Origin: Gammaproteobacteria bacterium | Lineage (GTDB): Bacteria > Pseudomonadota > Gammaproteobacteria > Eutrophobiales > Eutrophobiaceae | NCBI GenBank assembly: GCA_016179185.1 | Contig: JACORW010000060.1 | Span: 1-34,041 of the forward strand | DNA length: 34,041 bases | Direction of reading: 5' to 3' | In this document: piece by piece, positions 22,753 to 33,576 of the stretch | Position numbering within the stretch: the first letter of the stretch is position 1 | Layout: each line of letters starts with the position of its first letter | Notes under the pieces: model-generated | The model's database searches: none | What the model was told of the DNA's origin: nothing | Seen by the model: the letters and a program-made list of their open reading frames with translations, nothing else | Position numbers and translations under genes: made by a program

Positions 22753-23292
22753 ATGGCCCGTTTGCAGGAACATTACAAGTCCACGGTCGTGCCGCAGCTG
22801 GTAAAGCAGTTCGGCTACAGGACTCCCATGCAGGTTCCGCGCCTGGTGAAGATCACGCTCAACATGGGAGTGGGCGAGACCGTGGCCGACAAAAAGATCA
22901 TGGATCATGCCGTAGCGGACATGGCACGCATCAGCGGCCAGAAGCCGGTGGTCACACTGTCGCGCAAGGCCATTTCGAACTTCAAGATCCGCGAAGATTA
23001 CCCGGTCGGCTGCAAGGTAACGCTGCGCCGGGAGCGCATGTTCGAGTTTTTCGATCGGCTGATCACTATCGCGATCCCGAGAATCAGGGACTTTCGCGGC
23101 CTCAGTCCGCGGGCATTTGACGGGCGCGGCAACTACAGTCTGGGCGTCAGGGAGCAGATTATTTTCCCGGAGATCGAGTACGACAAGATCGATGCGCTTC
23201 GGGGCATGGATATAACGATCACCACCACTGCAAGATCGGATACCGAGGGGCGTGCATTGCTGACGGCCTTCGGATTCCCCTTGCGAACCTGA
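22753..23292 (+). CDS. rplE: 50S ribosomal protein L5
   Basis: L5 binds 5S rRNA in the central protuberance. From ATG 22753 the product is 179 aa, the exact E. coli length. It begins [20 protein letters not shown] and contains [12 protein letters not shown] and the late [17 protein letters not shown]. An upstream GTG at 22729 lies in the repeat array and adds eight unrelated residues. The bases before ATG (GCTGACTTTTAT) lack a Shine-Dalgarno. Confidence 0.97.
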   Translation: MARLQEHYKSTVVPQLVKQFGYRTPMQVPRLVKITLNMGVGETVADKKIMDHAVADMARISGQKPVVTLSRKAISNFKIREDYPVGCKVTLRRERMFEFFDRLITIAIPRIRDFRGLSPRAFDGRGNYSLGVREQIIFPEIEYDKIDALRGMDITITTTARSDTEGRALLTAFGFPLRT

Positions 23293-23318
23293 AGCGGGCC
23301 GCCTGACGGAGACAAGAG

Positions 23319-23624
23319 ATGGCCAAGACCTCAATGGTTAACCGGGAGACCAAGCGTGCCCGGCTTATCAAGAAATACGCCGCCAGGCGCGCGGAGCTGC
23401 GACGCAAAGTCAAGGATTCATCCTTGAGCGAAGACGAGCGCGCCGCAGCGGTTGCGCGCCTGAGCAAACTGCCGCGGGATTCGAGCCCGTCGCGCCGGCG
23501 CAACCGGTGCGCGCTGAGCGGGCGGCCGCACGGCTATTACCGAAAGTTCGGTCTGGGCCGGATCAAATTGCGTGAAGCCGCCATGCGCGGAGACGTCCCG
23601 GGCCTGGTCATGGCGAGCTGGTAA
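23319..23624 (+). CDS. rpsN: 30S ribosomal protein S14
   Basis: S14 is a late-assembling 30S head protein. The 101-aa product is the long, zinc-free form: the CxxC pairs of the short zinc-binding form are absent. It contains [20 protein letters not shown] and ends in VMASW, both typical. An isolated heptamer-array arm follows its stop. Confidence 0.98.
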   Translation: MAKTSMVNRETKRARLIKKYAARRAELRRKVKDSSLSEDERAAAVARLSKLPRDSSPSRRRNRCALSGRPHGYYRKFGLGRIKLREAAMRGDVPGLVMASW

Positions 23625-23625
23625 A

Positions 23626-23661
23626 CAACAGCTATAAGCCACAAGCGACAAGCTACAAGGG
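23626..23661. repeat. Solo class B heptamer arm (rpsN-rpsH spacer)
   Basis: Four units in 7-nt rhythm (AGCTATA, AGCCACA, AGCGACA, AGCTACA) occupy most of the 58-nt spacer. Unlike the other copies there is no complementary right arm before rpsH, so this looks like half an element, either a remnant or a simpler form. Confidence 0.85.
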
Positions 23662-23682
23662 GCAACCGAAGAGAAAATACCG

Positions 23683-24078
23683 ATGAGTTTGCAAGACCCG
23701 ATATCAGACATGTTGAGCCGAATCCGCAACGCGCTGGCGCGCATGCACGCGGAAGTGAGCATGCCGGCGTCCCGGCAGAAGGCCGCCATCGCCGGCGTAT
23801 TGAAGGACGAGGGCTATGTTACCGACTTCCGCATCGAGGCTTCCGGCAACCACCGGACGCTGGTGATAACGCTGAAATACTTCGAAGGCCGCCCGGTTAT
23901 CGAGCGGCTGGAACGCGTCAGCCGACCGGGTCTGCGCCGGTATCGCGCCGCCGGAAAGCTCCCCAAGGTTCTGAACGGGCTGGGCACGGCGATAATATCA
24001 ACCTCGAGCGGTTTGATTACTGATCGCGCGGCCAACAAGCTCGGCGTTGGCGGCGAAGTAGTATGCATAGTTTCCTGA
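23683..24078 (+). CDS. rpsH: 30S ribosomal protein S8
   Basis: S8 is a primary 16S rRNA binder and in E. coli the translational repressor of the spc operon. The 131-aa product begins [20 protein letters not shown] and ends with the conserved [31 protein letters not shown] is present. The ribosome binding site is weak (GAAGAG, 12 nt away), in the remainder of a repeat-containing spacer. Confidence 0.98.
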   Translation: MSLQDPISDMLSRIRNALARMHAEVSMPASRQKAAIAGVLKDEGYVTDFRIEASGNHRTLVITLKYFEGRPVIERLERVSRPGLRRYRAAGKLPKVLNGLGTAIISTSSGLITDRAANKLGVGGEVVCIVS

Positions 24079-24090
24079 CGAGGCAGACCG

Positions 24091-24624
<534 letters not shown>

Positions 24625-24630
24625 TTGATC

Positions 24631-24984
24631 ATGAACAAGAAACAGAACAGGTTGCGGCGCGCGCAGAAGACCCGGGCCAGAATCCGGTCGCAGGGTGTGA
24701 ACCGGCTGTGCGTGCATCGTACGCCGCGGCACATCTATGCACAGCTGATCGATCCCGATGGTGGCCGTGTCGTCGCCAGCGCGTCCACGCTGGACGCGGA
24801 AGTGAAACTGCACATCAAGTATGCGGGCAACGTGTCCGCGGCGACCGTGGTAGGGAAGGTAATAGCCGATCGAGCCAGAAAGATCGGCGTCAACAAGGTT
24901 GCGTTCGATCGGTCTGGATTCAAGTTTCATGGCCGCGTAAAGGCATTGGCAGATGCAGCGCGGGAAAACGGCATGGAGTTTTAA
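24631..24984 (+). CDS. rplR: 50S ribosomal protein L18
   Basis: L18 brings 5S rRNA into the 50S subunit. From ATG 24631 the product is 117 aa, the E. coli length ([18 protein letters not shown]); a TTG at 24625 would add two residues. The C-terminal [20 protein letters not shown] is typical. Its stop is immediately followed by the ATG of rpsE. Confidence 0.97.
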   Translation: MNKKQNRLRRAQKTRARIRSQGVNRLCVHRTPRHIYAQLIDPDGGRVVASASTLDAEVKLHIKYAGNVSAATVVGKVIADRARKIGVNKVAFDRSGFKFHGRVKALADAARENGMEF

Positions 24985-25491
24985 ATGGCTATCACAGAAT
25001 CGATTACCGGAAACGATGAGCTGCTGGAGAAGCTGGTCTCCGTCGATCGCGTCGCCAAGGTCGTCAAGGGCGGCCGCATTTTTGGCTTTGCTGCGCTCGT
25101 GGTTGTCGGTGATGGCGGCGGGCGCGTGGGCTTCGCGCGCGGCAAGGCGCGCGAGGTTCCGTCGGCGATCCAGAAAGCCATGGATCGCGCGCGCCGTAAC
25201 ATGCTGGAGGTACCGCTGAAAGGCGACACGCTGCACTATCCCGTGACGTCCCGGCATGGTTCGGCGACGGTATACATGCAGCCTGCGTCGGAAGGAACCG
25301 GAATCATCGCCGGAGGGCCGATGCGCGCGGTATTCGAATGCGTCGGTGTTCACAACGTATTGGCGAAGTCCCACGGTTCCACGAATCCCGTGAACGTCGT
25401 ACGGGCGACCATCAAGGGATTGCTGTCGATGCGCGCGCCGGAATATCACGCTCTCAAACGCGGCAAAAGCGTCGAAGAAATTACCGGATGA
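24985..25491 (+). CDS. rpsE: 30S ribosomal protein S5
   Basis: S5 helps with decoding fidelity at the mRNA entry side. The 168-aa product contains [19 protein letters not shown] (the spectinomycin-linked loop, normal here) and [24 protein letters not shown] (24975-24978) is 6 nt before the ATG, inside rplR. Its stop overlaps the likely rpmD start. Confidence 0.98.
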   Translation: MAITESITGNDELLEKLVSVDRVAKVVKGGRIFGFAALVVVGDGGGRVGFARGKAREVPSAIQKAMDRARRNMLEVPLKGDTLHYPVTSRHGSATVYMQPASEGTGIIAGGPMRAVFECVGVHNVLAKSHGSTNPVNVVRATIKGLLSMRAPEYHALKRGKSVEEITG

Positions 25492-25682
25492 CCATGATGG
25501 CGGCGAAGCGAATCAAAGTGCGGATGACCCGGAGCCTGAACAAGCGTCTGGCCGCACATCGGGCCTGCGTGCGAGGACTCGGCCTGCGCCGCATCGGCCA
25601 CACTGTCACCATCGAGGACACCCCCGCGGTCCGCGGCATGCTCCGGCAGGTCTCTTTCATGGTGACTGTGGAGGAGAAGTGA
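25488..25682 (+). CDS. rpmD: 50S ribosomal protein L30
   Basis: L30 is a small 23S rRNA binding protein. The reading from ATG 25488, which overlaps the rpsE stop (ATGA), gives 64 aa. In-frame ATGs at 25494 and 25497 are also possible, and 25497 (61 aa, [13 protein letters not shown]) fits family N-termini best. The core [20 protein letters not shown] is diagnostic. Coupled with rplO, which begins one base after the stop. Confidence 0.95.
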   Translation: MTMMAAKRIKVRMTRSLNKRLAAHRACVRGLGLRRIGHTVTIEDTPAVRGMLRQVSFMVTVEEK

Positions 25683-25683
25683 T

Positions 25684-26118
25684 ATGCGACTGAATTCAAT
25701 GCGGCCCGCGAAAGGGTCGTCGCGAAAACGGATGCGCGTCGGCCGTGGGATCGGATCCGGGCGCGGCAAGACAGCGGGCCTGGGCCACAAGGGCCAGAAG
25801 GCCCGGGCAGGCGGTTATCACAAGATCGGGTTCGAAGGCGGCCAGATGCCGTTGCAGCGCCGATTGCCGAAAACTGGATTCCGTTCCCCTCTTGGCGCGG
25901 TAACCGCCGAAGTTCGGCTCGACGAACTGCAGAAGATGGATGGCGAAGTGATCGATTTGGACGCACTGAAGAAGGCAAATGTGGTGGGGAAGGGAATCAG
26001 GCGTGCCAGGGTGATTGCTTCCGGCAAGCTGAGTCGCGCCATTACGGTGAAAGGGCTGGGCGTGACCAAAGGTGCCCGCGCCGCCATCGAGGCAGCCGGC
26101 GGCCGGATCGAAGGTTGA
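25684..26118 (+). CDS. rplO: 50S ribosomal protein L15
   Basis: L15 is a late assembly protein of the 50S subunit. The 144-aa product (E. coli 144) has the Gly/Arg-rich N-terminus [20 protein letters not shown], then [17 protein letters not shown], and the C-terminal [24 protein letters not shown] in the end of rpmD is a strong ribosome binding site. Confidence 0.98.
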   Translation: MRLNSMRPAKGSSRKRMRVGRGIGSGRGKTAGLGHKGQKARAGGYHKIGFEGGQMPLQRRLPKTGFRSPLGAVTAEVRLDELQKMDGEVIDLDALKKANVVGKGIRRARVIASGKLSRAITVKGLGVTKGARAAIEAAGGRIEG

Positions 26119-26133
26119 GAGGCAGAGCGACGG

Positions 26134-27483
26134 ATGGCGGCACCGATTGCAATGGCTGTTCCAGGGGGATTGGGCGGATTGGCCCAGCTCAAGGAACTGC
26201 GCGCCCGCGTGTTTTTCCTGCTGGGGGCGCTGGTCGTCTACCGCATCGCCACGCACGTCCCCGTACCGGGGATCAACCCCATAGCGCTCGCCGAATTGTT
26301 CCGGCAGCAGCAGGGGACAATTCTGGATCTTTTCAACATGTTTTCCGGCGGCGCCTTGCAGCGGCTGTCGGTGTGCGCGCTGGGGATCATGCCGTACATC
26401 TCGGCATCCATCATCATGCAGTTGCTGACGTTCGTGGAGCCTAAGCTGAAGCAGTTGCGCAAGGAAGGGGAAACCGGCCGGCGCAAGATTACCCAGTACA
26501 CGCGTTATGGCACGGTGTTTCTGGCGACCTTCCAGGCACTCGGGGTCGCCGTGGCGCTGGAGGGGCAAAGCACGGGCAATTTGCCCGTGGTGATAGATCC
26601 GGGGGTCGGGTTCAAAATCGCGGCGGTGACGACGCTGGTGACCGGGACGATGTTCTTGATGTGGCTCGGCGAACAGATCACTGAACGCGGCATCGGCAAT
26701 GGCATCTCGATGCTGATCTTCGCCGGCATCGTTGCGGGTCTGCCGCGCGCCATTGGCGGTACGCTGGAATTGTCCCGGACCGGCGAGATGCATCTGCTGA
26801 CCGTGGTGGGGTTGTTTTCCCTGGCCATTGTCGTCACCGGGCTGGTGATATTCATCGAACGGGGACAGCGCCGTATAACCGTCAACTATGCCAAACGCCA
26901 GGTGGGCCGGCGCATGTACGGCGGCCAGTCAAGTCACCTGCCGCTGAAACTGAACATGTCTGGTGTGATCCCGCCGATTTTTGCCTCCAGCATCATCCTG
27001 TTTCCGGCGACCCTGGGCGGTTGGTTCGGTCAGGGCGAGAGCATGCGTTGGCTGCAGGATCTGGCGGGGACTTTGCAGCCGGGGCAGCCGTTGTATGTGG
27101 CGCTGTATGCGGCCGGGATCGTATTTTTCTGTTTCTTCTACACGGCGATTGTGTTTGATCCGAGGGACACTGCGGAGAATTTGAAGAAATCCGGGGCGCT
27201 GGTTCCGGGAATGCGTCCGGGCGAGCAGACGGCGCAGTTTCTGGATGGAGTATTGACCCGGCTCACGATGGCGGGCGCGATCTACATCAGTCTCGTGTGC
27301 CTGTTGCCGGAGTTCCTGATCCTGAAGTTCAACGTACCGTTTTATTTCGGCGGTACGTCACTGCTCATCATCGTGGTGGTGGTAATGGATTTCATGGCCC
27401 AGGTGCAGGCGCACCTGATGTCGCACCAGTATGAAGGCCTGTTGAAAAAGGCCAATCTGCGCGGGCATGGGCGCCGTATCTGA
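26134..27483 (+). CDS. secY: Protein translocase subunit SecY
   Basis: SecY is the channel-forming subunit of the SecYEG translocon in the inner membrane. The 449-aa product (E. coli 443) shows about ten hydrophobic segments. Conserved stretches include [13 protein letters not shown] before the plug, [13 protein letters not shown], and [13 protein letters not shown], and the C-terminus ends basic ([15 protein letters not shown]). It sits in its usual place between rplO and rpmJ. Confidence 0.98.
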   Translation: MAAPIAMAVPGGLGGLAQLKELRARVFFLLGALVVYRIATHVPVPGINPIALAELFRQQQGTILDLFNMFSGGALQRLSVCALGIMPYISASIIMQLLTFVEPKLKQLRKEGETGRRKITQYTRYGTVFLATFQALGVAVALEGQSTGNLPVVIDPGVGFKIAAVTTLVTGTMFLMWLGEQITERGIGNGISMLIFAGIVAGLPRAIGGTLELSRTGEMHLLTVVGLFSLAIVVTGLVIFIERGQRRITVNYAKRQVGRRMYGGQSSHLPLKLNMSGVIPPIFASSIILFPATLGGWFGQGESMRWLQDLAGTLQPGQPLYVALYAAGIVFFCFFYTAIVFDPRDTAENLKKSGALVPGMRPGEQTAQFLDGVLTRLTMAGAIYISLVCLLPEFLILKFNVPFYFGGTSLLIIVVVVMDFMAQVQAHLMSHQYEGLLKKANLRGHGRRI

Positions 27484-27499
27484 AACCGGGAGAACAGTC

Positions 27500-27613
27500 A
27501 TGAAGGTTCGGGCGTCGGTAAAGAAAATGTGCAGAAACTGCCGCGTAATCCGCCGCAAGCGGGTAGTGCGCGTCGTTTGCACCGATCCGCGGCACAAGCA
27601 GCGTCAGGGCTGA
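27500..27613 (+). CDS. rpmJ: 50S ribosomal protein L36
   Basis: L36 is the smallest ribosomal protein and a zinc ribbon of the 50S subunit. The 37-aa reading starts [20 protein letters not shown] and ends RHKQRQG. The zinc ligands Cys11, Cys14, Cys27 and His32 are all present, so this is the zinc-binding form. GGGAGAA upstream is a good ribosome binding site. The gene fills the gap between secY and rpsM, its normal place. Confidence 0.96.
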   Translation: MKVRASVKKMCRNCRVIRRKRVVRVVCTDPRHKQRQG

Positions 27614-27628
27614 TACGAGGACAACAAC

Positions 27629-27985
27629 ATGGCACGAATTGCAGGTGTCAACATTCCCGATCAGAAGCATGTCGGCGTGGCGCTGATGCACATCTACGGC
27701 ATCGGGCGCAGCCGCGCGCTCGAAATTTGCAGGATCGCCGGCTTGAAGCCGGGAACCAGGGTGCGCGAGCTGAGCGAGGATCAGCTCGATAAAATCCGCG
27801 GCGCGATCGCCCGTTACACGCTGGAAGGCGACTTGCGTCGCGAGGTGTCCATGAGCATCAAGCGGCTGATGGATCTGGGTTGCTGGCGCGGCAGCAGGCA
27901 CCGCAAGGGCCTGCCGGTGCGCGGCCAGCGGACCCGGACCAATGCCCGTACCCGCAAGGGTCCGCGACGGATGGTCAAAAGATAG
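27629..27985 (+). CDS. rpsM: 30S ribosomal protein S13
   Basis: S13 forms bridges to the 50S subunit and contacts the P-site tRNA. The 118-aa product (E. coli 118) starts [19 protein letters not shown] and contains [16 protein letters not shown] and the basic tail [22 protein letters not shown] is upstream. It opens the alpha operon. No promoter is visible between rpmJ and rpsM (15 nt), so read-through from the spc genes is expected. Confidence 0.98.
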   Translation: MARIAGVNIPDQKHVGVALMHIYGIGRSRALEICRIAGLKPGTRVRELSEDQLDKIRGAIARYTLEGDLRREVSMSIKRLMDLGCWRGSRHRKGLPVRGQRTRTNARTRKGPRRMVKR

Positions 27986-28012
27986 AGATCGAGATAAGGA
28001 AGAAACGAAATT

Positions 28013-28402
28013 ATGGCAACAGCGCGTACAACCGCCAGAAAAAAGGCGAAGAAGACCGTCGTGGACGGAGTCGCCCATATCCACGCGTCGTTCAACAACA
28101 CCATCATCACCATTACGGATCGCCAGGGCAATACGCTGTGCTGGGCCACGTCCGGCGGAAGCGGTTTCCGCGGCTCCAGGAAGAGCACGCCGTTTGCAGC
28201 CCAGGTCGCGGCGCAGAAGGCCGGTGAGCTGGCGAAGGAATTCGGCCTGAAGAATCTGGAAGTCAATATCCGCGGGCCTGGTCCGGGCAGGGAGTCCGCC
28301 GTGCGCGCGTTGAATGCCATAGGCTTCAAGATCACCAATATCACCGATGTGACTCCGATTCCCCATAACGGCTGCCGTCCGCCCAAGAAGCGGCGGGTAT
28401 AG
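28013..28402 (+). CDS. rpsK: 30S ribosomal protein S11
   Basis: S11 is part of the 30S platform and mRNA exit. The 129-aa product (E. coli 129) has [38 protein letters not shown] and ends [13 protein letters not shown], all typical. AAGGAAG about 10 nt upstream is the ribosome binding site. Confidence 0.98.
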   Translation: MATARTTARKKAKKTVVDGVAHIHASFNNTIITITDRQGNTLCWATSGGSGFRGSRKSTPFAAQVAAQKAGELAKEFGLKNLEVNIRGPGPGRESAVRALNAIGFKITNITDVTPIPHNGCRPPKKRRV

Positions 28403-28414
28403 GGAGACGAACTG

Positions 28415-29035
28415 ATGGCGAGATTTCTTGGCCCCAAGTGCAAGCTGAGTCGGCGCGAAGGCACCGACCTGATGCTGAAAAGCCGCGCGCGCCCGCTGGA
28501 GTCGAAATGCCAGATCGACAAGGCGCCCGGCGAGCATGGCGCGCGTCCGAAACGGTTGTCCGGTTACGCGGTGCAATTGCGCGAAAAGCAGAAACTGCGC
28601 CGTATCTATGGCCTGCTCGAGCGGCAATTCCGCCGTTATTACCGGGAGGCTGCGCGGCGCAGGGGCTCGACCGGTCAAAATCTGATGCAACTGCTGGAAT
28701 GCCGGCTGGACAATGTCGTCTACCGCATGGGCTTCGGCAGTACGCGCAATGAGGCCCGGCAACTTGTAAGTCATCGCGCGGTGCTGGTCAACGGCAGGAA
28801 CGTCAACGTACCGTCGTACCAGGTGCAGCCCAGTGATCGCGTCGCCATCCGTGAGAAAAGCCGCAAGCAGCTGCGCATCCAGGATGCGCTCAACGTCGCG
28901 GAGCAGTTCGGTTTCCCGGAATGGGTGGACGTTGATCCGAAAAAGATGGAAGGTATTTTCAAGTCGGTTCCGGAGCGCAGCGAGCTTCCGTCCGACATCA
29001 ACGAGCAGCTCGTAGTCGAGCTCTATTCGAAGTAA
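28415..29035 (+). CDS. rpsD: 30S ribosomal protein S4
   Basis: S4 is a primary assembly protein of the 30S body and in E. coli the repressor of the alpha operon. The 206-aa product (E. coli 206) has an S4 RNA-binding domain near residues 95-155 ([28 protein letters not shown]). GGGAG about 9 nt before the ATG is the ribosome binding site. Confidence 0.98.
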   Translation: MARFLGPKCKLSRREGTDLMLKSRARPLESKCQIDKAPGEHGARPKRLSGYAVQLREKQKLRRIYGLLERQFRRYYREAARRRGSTGQNLMQLLECRLDNVVYRMGFGSTRNEARQLVSHRAVLVNGRNVNVPSYQVQPSDRVAIREKSRKQLRIQDALNVAEQFGFPEWVDVDPKKMEGIFKSVPERSELPSDINEQLVVELYSK

Positions 29036-29052
29036 GCAACAGGAAGACCCAT

Positions 29053-30063
29053 ATGCCGTCCAATTTCAGCGAATTGCTAAAGCCGCGCCGGGTTGACGTT
29101 GAGTCCATCAGCGAAACCCGCGCCAAGATCACGATCGAACCGCTGAACCGCGGGTTCGGCCACACGCTGGGGAACGCGCTGCGCCGCGTGCTGCTTTCCT
29201 CGATGACCGGTTCAGCGGTAACGGAGGTGCATATCGACGGCGTCCTGCATGAGTACACGACGATTGAAGGCGTGCAGGAGGACGTCACCGACATTCTGCT
29301 GAACCTGAAGGGCCTGGCCATCAAGATGCACGCCAAAGACGAGGCCACCGTGACGCTGAATAAAAGCGGCGCCGGTCCCGTGACGGCGAAGGACATTGCG
29401 CTGGGGCACGACGTCGAGATTGCCAATCCCGACCATCCCATCGCCAACCTGACCAAGGCCGGCGGGTTGAACATGACGATGAAGATCGAGCGCGGCCGCG
29501 GTTATCGGCCCGTGATAATCGGTGGCGGCGAAGAGGTGGAGCAGACCATCGGCAAGCTGAAGCTGGATGCATCGTTCAGCCCCATCCGCCGGGTCTCATA
29601 CGAGGTGCAGTCGGCGCGCGTGGAACAGCAGACCGATCTGGACAAGCTGATCATGGAGATCGAGACCAACGGAACCATCGATCCGGAAAACGCGATCCGC
29701 GAAGCGGCCCGCATTCTGCGGGGCCAGCTGTCGGTATTCGTGGACCTCGAGGCGGAGGAATCGGATTCACCGCGCTCGCGCGTCGAGCCGGACATCGATC
29801 CGGTATTGTTGCGGCCGGTGGACGACCTGGAATTGACGGTACGTTCGGCAAACTGTCTCAAGGCGGAGAGCATTTATTATATCGGCGACCTCATTCAGCG
29901 CACCGAGGTGGAGTTGCTGAAGACGCCGAATCTCGGCAAGAAGTCCCTGACCGAGATAAAGGACGTGCTGGCGTCCCGGGGGTTGTCGCTCGGCATGCGA
30001 CTGGAGAACTGGCCGCCGCCGGGACTTTCGGTGGATAAGGACAAGGTTGCATCGGCGGGTTGA
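29053..30063 (+). CDS. rpoA: DNA-directed RNA polymerase subunit alpha
   Basis: The alpha dimer scaffolds RNA polymerase assembly, and its C-terminal domain binds UP elements and activators. The 336-aa product (E. coli 329) has the N-terminal assembly domain ([17 protein letters not shown]) and a linker. The C-terminal domain contains [20 protein letters not shown] with Arg264, Asn267, Cys268 and Lys270, equivalent to E. coli DNA-contacting residues 265-271. AGGAAG precedes the ATG. Confidence 0.98.
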   Translation: MPSNFSELLKPRRVDVESISETRAKITIEPLNRGFGHTLGNALRRVLLSSMTGSAVTEVHIDGVLHEYTTIEGVQEDVTDILLNLKGLAIKMHAKDEATVTLNKSGAGPVTAKDIALGHDVEIANPDHPIANLTKAGGLNMTMKIERGRGYRPVIIGGGEEVEQTIGKLKLDASFSPIRRVSYEVQSARVEQQTDLDKLIMEIETNGTIDPENAIREAARILRGQLSVFVDLEAEESDSPRSRVEPDIDPVLLRPVDDLELTVRSANCLKAESIYYIGDLIQRTEVELLKTPNLGKKSLTEIKDVLASRGLSLGMRLENWPPPGLSVDKDKVASAG

Positions 30064-30118
30064 ACCTGGCGGCCCGCCGGCCGTGGGGCGGGCGGATCTT
30101 GCGAATTGAGGAGCGGTC

Positions 30119-30535
30119 ATGCGTCACAGACAGAGCGGCAGAAAACTGAACGTCGACAGCGCCCACCGCAAGGCGCTGTTCCGGAATCTGGCGGTGTCCC
30201 TGCTGGACAGCGAGCTCGTGCGCACCACGCTGCCCAGGGCCAAGGACCTGCGGCGCGTCGCCGAACCGCTGATCACGCTGGCGAAAAGCGACAGTGTCGC
30301 GCGGCGCAGGCTGGCGTTCGACCGGCTGCGAGACCGGACCGTCGTCACCAAGCTGTTCGTGGAGCTGGGTCCGCGCTACAAGTCGCGGCCGGGCGGTTAT
30401 ACGCGAATTCTGAAGTGCGGATTTCGCGTCGGCGATCGCGCACCGATGGCCATCGTTGAACTGGTGGATCGCCCGGAAAAAGTTGTCGGGGAAGAAAAGA
30501 AGAAAGACCAGGAACGGGCAGAAAAACAAAAATAG
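30119..30535 (+). CDS. rplQ: 50S ribosomal protein L17
   Basis: L17 is near the tunnel exit. The 138-aa product begins [20 protein letters not shown] and has [21 protein letters not shown]; the C-terminal tail is Lys/Glu-rich and a little longer than in E. coli (127 aa). AGGAG lies just upstream. It is the last gene of the + strand cluster, followed by a Rho-independent terminator 19 nt after its stop. Confidence 0.98.
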   Translation: MRHRQSGRKLNVDSAHRKALFRNLAVSLLDSELVRTTLPRAKDLRRVAEPLITLAKSDSVARRRLAFDRLRDRTVVTKLFVELGPRYKSRPGGYTRILKCGFRVGDRAPMAIVELVDRPEKVVGEEKKKDQERAEKQK

Positions 30536-30555
30536 GCTGCAATCAATCGTTGCAG
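30515..30555 (-). terminator. Candidate gatB terminator (- strand)
   Basis: Read on the - strand, CTGCAA (30555-30550) pairs with TTGCAG (30542-30537) across a 7-nt loop, followed by the T-rich CCTATTTTTGTTTTTCTG. The stem is short (6 bp) but the T-tract is good. The T-tract lies inside the end of rplQ on the other strand, and the stem shares two bases with the rplQ terminator stem. Confidence 0.5.
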
Positions 30556-30583
30556 GCCGGACTTCTGCCCGGCCTTTTTATTT
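30554..30583 (+). terminator. Rho-independent terminator after rplQ
   Basis: AGGCCGG (30554-30560) pairs perfectly with CCGGCCT (30569-30575) across an 8-nt loop, followed by TTTTTATTT. This is a standard intrinsic terminator closing the whole ribosomal super-cluster before the convergent gatB gene. The remaining bases to 30630 show nothing further. Confidence 0.88.
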
Positions 30584-30630
30584 GTCCGTCGTGAGTCTGG
30601 CAGGCATGACGTGTCCCGTGCCGGCGGCGT

Positions 30631-32079
30631 TCAGGATCGGCCGCGGAGCCTCGCGAGCAGCACCTGGCTGACCTGCCGCGGATTGGCCTTGCCATCCGAC
30701 AGCTTCATGACTTGCCCAACCAGGAAGGCAAGGACCTTTTCCTTGCCGGCCCGATATTTCTCGACCTGATCGGTGTTCGCGGCCAGCACTTCGAGCACCA
30801 ATTTCTCGATCAGGCCGGCGTCAGTGACCTGCTGCAGGCCCTGGGCGGCGATGATCTCGTCCGCGCCGGCATTCCCGCTCCACATGGTTTCGAATACCTG
30901 CTTCGCGATGCGCCCGGAAATCGTATGGTCGGCGATGCGGCGCAGCAGTCCCGCTAGGCGCTCCGGTCCGACCGGCGAGTTCCCCAGCTCAAGCTGGAAC
31001 CGGTTCAGGGCGCCGCCGAGCTCGCCGATGATCCAGTTGGCCGCAATCCTTGCATCGACACCGGGGAAACCTGCTGTTTCTTCGAAAAAGTCCGCGAGCG
31101 CACGGTCCGCAGTCAGGAGCGCGGCATCGCTCTTCGGCAGTGAATACTGGTGTTGCAGGCGCTCGCACCTGGCATGCGGCAGTTCCGGCAGCTGCCTGCG
31201 GATGTCCTCGATCCATTGTGGCTGGATTTCGACCGGCAGCAGATCGGGATCGGGGAAATACCGGTAATCGAACGCCTCTTCCTTGCTCCGCAGCGGCCGC
31301 GTCTCGTTCAAATCGGAATCATAGAGCCGCGTCTCCTGACGGATCTTTTCACCACGCTCCAGCAGCTCCTGCTGGCGCGCAATCTCGTATTCTATGGCCA
31401 GCTCGACAAAACGGAACGAGTTGAGATTCTTGGTCTCGGTGCGCGTACCGAGCCGTTCCTCGCCCAGCGGGCGCAACGATACGTTGGCGTCGCAACGGAA
31501 CGAACCTTCCTGCATGTTGCCGTCCGAAATCCCCAGATAGCGCACCAGCGCATGGACGTGGCGCATGTAGGCCACGGCCTCAAGGGCGCTGCGCATGTCG
31601 GGTTCGGAGACGACTTCGATCAGGGGCGTGCCGGCGCGGTTCAGATCGATACCCGAGCAGCCCGACATCCCGTCGTGCATGGACTTGCCCGCATCCTCTT
31701 CCAGGTGGGCGCGGGTTACGCGGACCGACCTGGTGCCGCCGTCCGGCAACGGAATTGATATCGTTCCGCGCGCCACGATGGGCAGCTCGAACTGGCTGAT
31801 CTGGTAGCCTTTCGGCAAATCCGGGTAAAAATAGCTCTTGCGCGCAAATACCGAGCGCGGCGCAATCTCGCCGTCAATGGCGAGGCCGAACATGATTGCC
31901 ATGCGCACCGCGGCCTCATTCAACACCGGCAACACCCCGGGCAGCGCGAGGTCGACGGCACAGGCCTGGGTATTCGGCGCGGCCCCGAAGGCGGTCGCGG
32001 CGCCGGAGAACAGCTTGCTGCGCGTCGCCAGCTGCACGTGGATTTCGAGGCCGATGACAGCCTCCCAGCGCGGGTTCAT
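30631..32079 (-). CDS. gatB: Aspartyl/glutamyl-tRNA amidotransferase subunit B
   Basis: GatB binds misacylated Glu-tRNA(Gln) or Asp-tRNA(Asn), activates it with ATP, and accepts ammonia from GatA. From the ATG at 32079 the product is 482 aa and starts [17 protein letters not shown], the family N-terminus; a longer reading from 32271 would add 64 residues lying inside gatA. The core [14 protein letters not shown] and the C-terminal YqeY-like tail (ending [14 protein letters not shown]) are present. Its start overlaps the gatA stop by 4 nt. Confidence 0.96.
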   Translation of the reverse strand: MNPRWEAVIGLEIHVQLATRSKLFSGAATAFGAAPNTQACAVDLALPGVLPVLNEAAVRMAIMFGLAIDGEIAPRSVFARKSYFYPDLPKGYQISQFELPIVARGTISIPLPDGGTRSVRVTRAHLEEDAGKSMHDGMSGCSGIDLNRAGTPLIEVVSEPDMRSALEAVAYMRHVHALVRYLGISDGNMQEGSFRCDANVSLRPLGEERLGTRTETKNLNSFRFVELAIEYEIARQQELLERGEKIRQETRLYDSDLNETRPLRSKEEAFDYRYFPDPDLLPVEIQPQWIEDIRRQLPELPHARCERLQHQYSLPKSDAALLTADRALADFFEETAGFPGVDARIAANWIIGELGGALNRFQLELGNSPVGPERLAGLLRRIADHTISGRIAKQVFETMWSGNAGADEIIAAQGLQQVTDAGLIEKLVLEVLAANTDQVEKYRAGKEKVLAFLVGQVMKLSDGKANPRQVSQVLLARLRGRS

Positions 32080-33530
32080 GCCGGTCCTCCCGGTGTGCGC
32101 CGATGCCAGCCGGTCATTTCCTGATATGCATGGGCCACCTGAAGCAGTCTCTCCTCGTGAAAATAATTTCCGATCAGCTGCATGCCGACCGGCAGTCCAT
32201 TTATGAATCCGGCAGGGATCGATAGCGCGGGCAATCCGGCCAGGTTTACGGACACAGTGAAGATATCGCACAGGTACATGCTGACCGGATCGTGCGCCCG
32301 CTCGCCGATGGCAAACGCCGTCCCCGGCACTGTCGGTCCACAGATCAGATCCACCTCGCGCAGCACCGACCGGAATTCATCGCGGATCAAACGCCGCACC
32401 TTCTGGGCGCGCAGGTAATAAGCGTCGTAATATCCGGCGGAAAGTACGTAGGTGCCGATCATGATCCGGCGCCGCACCTCTTCACCGAATCCTTCCGCCC
32501 GCGAGCGGCAATACAGATCAGTCAGGTCGCGCGGATCCCGGCAGCGGTAACCGTAGCGCACGCCGTCGAAGCGCGACAGATTGGAGGAAGCCTCGGCGGG
32601 GGCCACGACGTAGTAGGCGGGGATGGACAGGTGACTGCTCGGCAACGACACCGGCTTAAGTATCGCGCCCGCCTGCTCGAGTTCGTGCAATGCAGATTCA
32701 ATGACGCCGCGTATCTCCGGGTCCAGATCCTGCTGGAAGTATTGTTCCGGCAACCCGATGCGGACCCCGGCGATATCGGTCCCGAGATTCACTGCGTAAT
32801 CCCGTGCCGGCTGGTCCACGGATGTGGAATCCAGCGGATCGAATCCGGACATCGCGGTCAGCAGATGCGCCACGTCCTCGGCGCTGCGCGCCAGCGGGCC
32901 ACCCTGATCCAGGCTTGAAGCGAATGCCACCATGCCGTAGCGGGATACCAGGCCGTACGTTGGTTTCAGTCCGGTGATGCCGCATAGCGCCGCCGGCTGG
33001 CGAATGGAGCCGCCGGTGTCGGTGCCGGTGGCGGCAGGGACGATGCCGGCGGCCACCGCGCAGGCGGAACCTCCGGACGATCCCCCGGGTACGCGCTGCA
33101 TGTCCCACGGATTCCTGCATGGTCCGTACCAGCTGTGCTCGGTTGACGAACCCATGGCGAACTCATCCATGTTGGTCTTGCCGATCATCACCATGCCGGC
33201 CGTGTGCAGGCGCGCCACCGCGGTGGCGGTATACGGCGCGATGAAACCGTCGAGCATGCGCGAGCCGCAGGACGTCCTGACGCCCGCGGTGCAGAAGATG
33301 TCCTTGTGGGCGACCGGGATGCCGGTCAATGGCGTGCCCTCGCCACGTGCCAGCACCTGGTCGGCGGCGCGCGCCTGACGCAGCGCCGATTCCGGAGTCA
33401 GCGTGATGAAGCAGTTCAGTGCCGGTTGCTGGCGTTCAGCTTCGGCAAGGCACCGGCGCGCCAGTTCCTCGCTGCTCAGCGCGCGGCGCCGCAGCAGCCG
33501 CGACAATTCGGCTATGGAATCGGTAAGCAT
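32076..33530 (-). CDS. gatA: Aspartyl/glutamyl-tRNA amidotransferase subunit A
   Basis: GatA is the glutaminase that frees ammonia for the amidation done by GatB. The 484-aa product has the amidase signature with a Ser-cisSer-Lys triad at Lys76 (PVAHKD), Ser151 (PGGSSGGS) and Ser175 ([11 protein letters not shown]), so it should be active. No good Shine-Dalgarno is seen before the ATG at 33530. A perfect 8-bp hairpin separates it from gatC. Confidence 0.97.
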   Translation of the reverse strand: MLTDSIAELSRLLRRRALSSEELARRCLAEAERQQPALNCFITLTPESALRQARAADQVLARGEGTPLTGIPVAHKDIFCTAGVRTSCGSRMLDGFIAPYTATAVARLHTAGMVMIGKTNMDEFAMGSSTEHSWYGPCRNPWDMQRVPGGSSGGSACAVAAGIVPAATGTDTGGSIRQPAALCGITGLKPTYGLVSRYGMVAFASSLDQGGPLARSAEDVAHLLTAMSGFDPLDSTSVDQPARDYAVNLGTDIAGVRIGLPEQYFQQDLDPEIRGVIESALHELEQAGAILKPVSLPSSHLSIPAYYVVAPAEASSNLSRFDGVRYGYRCRDPRDLTDLYCRSRAEGFGEEVRRRIMIGTYVLSAGYYDAYYLRAQKVRRLIRDEFRSVLREVDLICGPTVPGTAFAIGERAHDPVSMYLCDIFTVSVNLAGLPALSIPAGFINGLPVGMQLIGNYFHEERLLQVAHAYQEMTGWHRRTPGGPA

Positions 33531-33556
33531 TCAGGTTCGCGGGAGAAGGGAACGGA

Positions 33557-33576
33557 CACGGCGCTGCCGCGCCGTG
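33557..33576 (-). other. Perfect hairpin in gatC-gatA spacer
   Basis: CACGGCGC (33557-33564) is the exact complement of 33569-33576, with a 4-nt loop (GGCA on the transcribed strand). It abuts the gatC stop codon. No T-run follows on the - strand, so it is more likely an mRNA stability or processing hairpin than a terminator. Confidence 0.6.

Noticed and set aside
32080..32271. N-terminal extension of GatB (64 residues)
   Set aside because: It lies within gatA in another frame; the family N-terminus starts at 32079 with a 4-nt overlap.
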